Shown here: positions 23,524 to 26,075 of the stretch, piece after piece
How positions within the stretch are numbered: position 1 is the stretch's first letter
Layout: the number at the start of each line of letters is the position of its first letter
Source of the DNA: a virus
Reading direction: 5' to 3' (one strand)
Virus record (IMG/VR): IMGVR_UViG_3300023109_000117
Coordinates: 1-26,075 of that record
Length of the DNA stretch: 26,075 nucleotides
Position numbers and translations under genes: made by a program
The notes under the pieces: model-generated
Databases searched by the model: none
What the model was told of the DNA's origin: nothing
Seen by the model: the letters and a program-made list of their open reading frames with translations, nothing else

Positions 23524-24727
23524 TGTCAACCCCTACCAGAAAGCCACCAATATTAACTATCTTATCTTTAAGAGACTGTGATGTTTCTTTGGCAGCTCTT
23601 GCAAAAGAGCTAGGTATTTCCCCAACTGATGTGTTTACTGTTCCGCTCGTTACAAATCCGTTGTAGTGCTTTATAAGAGAATCCAATTCTTCTAGTACTT
23701 GTTCATTATTTCTGTTGATCCAAACTTCGATTGCATCATTAGAAAGTGATAAAATTCTATCTCGATATATTTTTTGCACTTCATCTTCTTCAATCGTTTT
23801 CATCTTTTGAATTAAATTAGCAACATGTCTCGAAACATCCACTTCTTTTTGCAAAGATAAAATTCCATTTGACCATTCAACTCTTTCAACTTCGCCCCAC
23901 TTATCTTCGTTGAGTACTGATGCAGATATAATATCCCCAAAGTGTGCACTAATGAGCTCTCCTTTCGATATAGCACACATGTCAGCCGCTAGATTGATTG
24001 ATTCGATTGATGTCCCGTACGGTATCGGAAGTACGCTTAAAGAGCCTCTGAGCCAATTTGTAGCCAATGTAGCTGATATCTCTTCTGGAAATGATCTTGC
24101 TATCAAAAGTACAGGTCTTTGTTGCTCATGGTTCCATTGCAATAGGGAATTAATTTCTCCGATTGTCTCCGGAGAACCTTCGATCATAATCACAATTGGA
24201 TTAGTCTGCTCTATTAAGTCTGTGTGGCCTATCATTTTGTGGAATTGTGCATCAAGACCCAAAGGGAATGAAAATGCATTCCTATACTTGATTACATTTT
24301 CAGTTTCGTAGGACTTTTTAATAATAATTTTTGTCAAAGGCCCTACAATTTCGTATATTGACTTAAACAATTGTTTGACTTCTTGATTGTAAGACAAACC
24401 AAGTGTTGACTCTAGATAATCAGCTGATGATTTTCTAGTTTGACTGTGTATGTAATCTTCAAAAAGAAACAAAGGAACATACACACCAGATCCAGGAGCA
24501 GATGCATCTGCAGACATCATGGCATCCAATATTAGATTTCTAAGAATTAATTCTTTATTGGAAAACTTATGTCCTAATATCCATTTTGTCATTCTCAAAT
24601 GGGAAACTTTATGAATGTCTGAAGTGACAAAATGTTTCTCTGTATGATACAGATCCACTAATGATTTACACCACTGAATCCAATCTGTTTCGGTTGAAAC
24701 TTTTTCAAATTTAGTCTTTATTGACAT
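23504..24727 (-). CDS. Reduced GroEL-like chaperonin without a canonical ATP site, 407 aa
   Basis: Residues about 176-293 line up with the GroEL apical domain almost without gaps: PIVIMIEGSPETIGEINSLL, then RPVLLIARSFPEEISATLAT and NWLRGSLSVLPIPYG, ending IISASVLNEDKWGEVERVEW. In GroEL the same places read [20 protein letters not shown] and [20 protein letters not shown]. Residues 300-350 resemble the intermediate domain. The GroEL ATP motif GDGTT would fall at 77-81, where this protein has APGSG. The C-terminal equatorial part is only about 45 residues (about 130 in GroEL). It may be a non-ATPase scaffold or client-binding protein. The comparison is from memory, by eye. AAAGGA lies 8 nt before the ATG. 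Confidence 0.65.
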   Translation of the reverse strand: MSIKTKFEKVSTETDWIQWCKSLVDLYHTEKHFVTSDIHKVSHLRMTKWILGHKFSNKELILRNLILDAMMSADASAPGSGVYVPLFLFEDYIHSQTRKSSADYLESTLGLSYNQEVKQLFKSIYEIVGPLTKIIIKKSYETENVIKYRNAFSFPLGLDAQFHKMIGHTDLIEQTNPIVIMIEGSPETIGEINSLLQWNHEQQRPVLLIARSFPEEISATLATNWLRGSLSVLPIPYGTSIESINLAADMCAISKGELISAHFGDIISASVLNEDKWGEVERVEWSNGILSLQKEVDVSRHVANLIQKMKTIEEDEVQKIYRDRILSLSNDAIEVWINRNNEQVLEELDSLIKHYNGFVTSGTVNTSVGEIPSSFARAAKETSQSLKDKIVNIGGFLVGVDNEMVAG

Positions 24728-24938
24728 TGAATAATCCTTTTAAGACTTCACTAGCCTCCTCTACAGAACTATTTAAAGATTCAGCCTTCTTTATTTTTTC
24801 ACTATAAGCCATCACATAATCTATAATTCTAGCTGCAACAGCTAATGAGAAAGACAAGATAGAAAATCCAAAAGACTGAGGATATATCATCAAAGAAAAG
24901 ATAACTAAAATTTCAGGCATACCTATTTTAATATTCAT
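24711..24938 (-). CDS. Small membrane protein with one or two TM helices, 75 aa
   Basis: Two hydrophobic stretches, about 8-20 (PEILVIFSLMIYP) and 22-45 (SFGFSILSFSLAVAARIIDY), could be a membrane hairpin or one long helix. A charged helical tail follows (SEKIKKAESLNSSVEEASEV). GGAG is 6 nt before the ATG. The stop overlaps the chaperonin-like start by 17 bp, so the two are probably coupled and lead the block that runs to the terminator at 22081. I recognise no family. The size would allow a holin-like role, but nothing else supports that. Confidence 0.7.
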   Translation of the reverse strand: MNIKIGMPEILVIFSLMIYPQSFGFSILSFSLAVAARIIDYVMAYSEKIKKAESLNSSVEEASEVLKGLFNVNKD

Positions 24939-24967
24939 TGTTACTCCAAAAGTAGAACAGATAGTTA

Positions 24968-24997
24968 ATTCTACCTTTCGGAACTAGTAATGTACAA
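24968..24997 (-). promoter_or_regulatory. Weak promoter candidate for the minus-strand block led by the 75-aa gene
   Basis: On the minus strand TGTACA (palindromic, shared with the plus-strand promoter) is followed after 17 bp by TAGAAT (24973-24968), about 30 bp before the ATG at 24938. Both directions would use the same upstream box. The spacer is one base longer than in the three better matches. Confidence 0.3.
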
Positions 24998-25018
24998 ATT
25001 AATTTATGAAATTATAAT
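24991..25018 (+). promoter_or_regulatory. Promoter for the GIY-YIG gene, possibly leaderless
   Basis: TGTACA (24991-24996), a 16-bp spacer and a perfect TATAAT (25013-25018). A start 7 nt downstream would be 25025, the A of the gene's ATG. No ribosome site is visible between the -10 box and the ATG. Confidence 0.6.
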
Positions 25019-25024
25019 ATACTT

Positions 25025-25273
25025 ATGAATAAATGGTACGTATATATAGTCGAGTGTGCAGATGGAAGTCTCTACACTGGGATATCCACAGATGTCGATA
25101 GAAGGCTTCTAGAACATAATTTTTCTTTCAAAGCAGCAAAATATACTAGGTCTAGACGTCCTGTTAGACTAGTCTGGTCCAAAGAGGTGCCAAACAGGTC
25201 AGTAGCTTCAAAAGAAGAATACAGGATCAAACGATTGAAAAGGAAACAGAAGTTAGAATTAATTAATAATTAA
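25025..25273 (+). CDS. GIY-YIG endonuclease domain protein, YhbQ/UPF0213-like, 82 aa
   Basis: The GIY-YIG core is complete: YVYIVECADGSLYTGISTDV (5-24) with the YVY and YTG elements, R26/R27, then RRPVRLVWSKEVPNRSVASK and EEYRIKRLKRKQKLELI, with E64/E65 as the probable metal ligand. The second half matches the E. coli YhbQ/UPF0213 pattern ([22 protein letters not shown]) as I recall it. Such single-domain proteins cleave or repair DNA. It is a lone plus-strand gene with no ribosome site before the ATG. Its stop overlaps the convergent gene's stop at TTAA (25270-25273). Capture from a host or homing element is possible. Confidence 0.87.
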   Translation: MNKWYVYIVECADGSLYTGISTDVDRRLLEHNFSFKAAKYTRSRRPVRLVWSKEVPNRSVASKEEYRIKRLKRKQKLELINN

Positions 25274-25788
25274 CCTTCACCCATTTCCATCATCTCAACT
25301 TCCATAATCCAGTCATTCAAAGAATCAAACACTTCATGGATTTCAGAATCAACAGAGTAGCAAGTTTCTTGCCATTTATCTCTCCACTTTCTAGGGGCTT
25401 TCATTTCAAACCTGAACTCTCCGTAGTCGTTTGTCACTACAACTACCATATCGCCGGACTTAATTTTGATCACGTTTGTGTTATTGGTAGCCTCTACATC
25501 CATCCAATCACCAATTTCATGGTCTTCTAAACAATCAGCCACTTGTCTAATAACATCGCCCATGATTCCTCTCTTTCTTGAAGAGGATGGCTTGGTACTA
25601 TAGTCCCAATTAGGGTCGAACCCAATTGTGCCACCGTCCATTCCTATTCCAATCATCCTTTCCCTGTTCTGTGATTGTCTAATAACGTCAGCATCATTCT
25701 CGCCATATTCTCTAATAAGGCCTTTTCTTTTCAATTTAGAGTACTCTTCTCGAATAATTCTTTTGAGTTGTCTTTTTGTAATTTTCAT
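25270..25788 (-). CDS. Hypothetical protein with MKITKRQLKRIIREE tag, 172 aa
   Basis: The first 15 residues are identical to those of the gene at 25821-26066. A linker follows (YSKLKRKGLIREYGENDADV, IRQSQNRERM), then a Gly/Asp-rich segment. The folded C-terminal part (about 78-172) contains MGDVIRQVADCLEDHEIGDW, VIKIKSGDMVVVVTNDYGEF and RFEMKAPRKWRDKWQETCYS, ending in an acidic Met/Glu-rich helix. No known domain is recognised. AGGAG is 7 nt before the ATG. The tag resembles a targeting peptide, with I-R-E in the position of a T4 prohead-protease site. Confidence 0.8.
   Translation of the reverse strand: MKITKRQLKRIIREEYSKLKRKGLIREYGENDADVIRQSQNRERMIGIGMDGGTIGFDPNWDYSTKPSSSRKRGIMGDVIRQVADCLEDHEIGDWMDVEATNNTNVIKIKSGDMVVVVTNDYGEFRFEMKAPRKWRDKWQETCYSVDSEIHEVFDSLNDWIMEVEMMEMGEG
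25745..25788 (-). repeat. Copy 1 of 44-bp repeat encoding the N-terminal tag
   Basis: Encodes MKITKRQLKRIIRE and part of the next codon at the start of the 172-aa gene. It matches copy 2 (26023-26066) at 41 of 44 bases. All three differences are synonymous (Leu CTC/CTT, and Ile ATT/ATC with Arg CGA/AGA). Similarity stops abruptly after the tag. Confidence 0.85.
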
Positions 25789-25820
25789 TATGTTCTCCTA
25801 AGGTTCAACAGTTAATAATT

Positions 25821-26066
25821 TCATCTTGAACTTTTCATTTGTCTATCAGCTTCATAGATTCCATATAATACATCTATTAATTCTTTGAGCTCATTGATTG
25901 GAAATTCAATTATTTGATTATCATTCAGTTGAGTGATCTGAACTGTACCGTCGTCTAAGCTTTGTGCATATAAAGAGTCTGTCTCACCTTCGGGGCCATA
26001 GGATTCTATTAATTTTTGTTTTTCTTCTCTGATAATTCTTTTAAGTTGTCTTTTTGTAATTTTCAT
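25821..26066 (-). CDS. Hypothetical protein with MKITKRQLKRIIREE tag, 81 aa
   Basis: Starts with the same 15-residue tag as the 172-aa protein. A basic stretch then leads to YGPEGETDSLYAQSLDDGTV, QITQLNDNQIIEFPINELKE and LIDVLYGIYEADRQMKSSR, a small beta strand plus C-terminal helix. The upstream region is mostly outside the window; only GAGAC is seen before the ATG. I know of many marine phage genes that begin with this tag, but not its function. It lies 32 bp upstream of the other tagged gene, so the two are probably co-transcribed. Confidence 0.8.
   Translation of the reverse strand: MKITKRQLKRIIREEKQKLIESYGPEGETDSLYAQSLDDGTVQITQLNDNQIIEFPINELKELIDVLYGIYEADRQMKSSR
26023..26066 (-). repeat. 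Copy 2 of 44-bp repeat encoding the N-terminal tag
   Basis: Same 44-bp segment as 25745-25788 at the start of the 81-aa gene, with three synonymous differences. See copy 1 for what it encodes. Confidence 0.85.
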
Positions 26067-26075
26067 TGATGTCTC

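Noticed and set aside
1-26075. tRNA genes, insertion sequences, integrase or attachment sites
   Set aside because: I looked for tRNA-like cloverleaf segments in the gaps, and for transposase or integrase motifs and terminal repeats, and saw none; all gaps are under about 90 bp.

Overview
This window looks like the structural and regulatory part of a large T4-like tailed phage (myovirus) genome, most likely marine. The DNA is AT-rich, genes are packed with 0-10 bp gaps or 1-23 bp overlaps (many TAATG and ATGA junctions), and nearly all lie on the minus strand. Recognisable T4-type functions are a gp6/baseplate-J wedge protein, a gp25 wedge protein, a gp5/gpV-like hub-spike protein and a gp55-like late sigma factor. 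With these are genes typical of marine phages: a PIN-PhoH ATPase, a YkuK/DUF458 RNase H-like protein, a Cas4/RecB-like nuclease and several glycosyltransferases. No capsid, portal, terminase large subunit or replication gene is present, and the host cannot be named from this sequence. Family calls were made by reading motifs; no database search was run.

Layout in the direction of minus-strand transcription (right to left). (1) 26066-25270: two small proteins sharing an identical 15-residue N-terminus, MKITKRQLKRIIREE. (2) A lone plus-strand GIY-YIG nuclease (25025-25273) converges on them. (3) 24938-22133: a six-gene block with a small membrane protein, a reduced GroEL-like protein that appears to have lost the ATP-binding motif, the DUF458 protein, a Cys-rich protein, a small conserved protein and a histone-H1-like basic protein. 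It ends at a bidirectional terminator (22081-22106). (4) A plus-strand regulator with a Cys-rich head and a sigma-region-4-like helix-turn-helix (21814-22056). (5) 21751-17950: PhoH, then four virion-type proteins, one with a copper-binding cupredoxin domain, with a UUCG-loop terminator between the last two. (6) 17904-12638: a GT4-GT2 fusion glycosyltransferase, a 54-codon ORF coupled to it, a Cas4-like nuclease and two GT4 glycosyltransferases. (7) 12641-11256: a small membrane protein, the gp55-like sigma factor and a helical protein. (8) 11255-1: the baseplate/tail operon (gp5-like, small helical protein, gp25, gp6) and then large beta-rich tail or fibre proteins, the last running off the left edge.

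The late sigma factor sits immediately upstream of the baseplate genes it would be expected to switch on. Three non-structural genes (the sigma-region-4-like regulator, the GIY-YIG gene and the Cas4-like nuclease) share the same promoter arrangement, TGTAmA-N16-TATrAT, which suggests a common earlier expression class. The glycosyltransferase cluster lies between two structural blocks, which fits modification of virion proteins or host surface glycans rather than DNA, but this is inference. The strongest candidates for something new are the reduced chaperonin, the shared N-terminal tag, the hairpin over the glycosyltransferase start codon and the shared promoter geometry.
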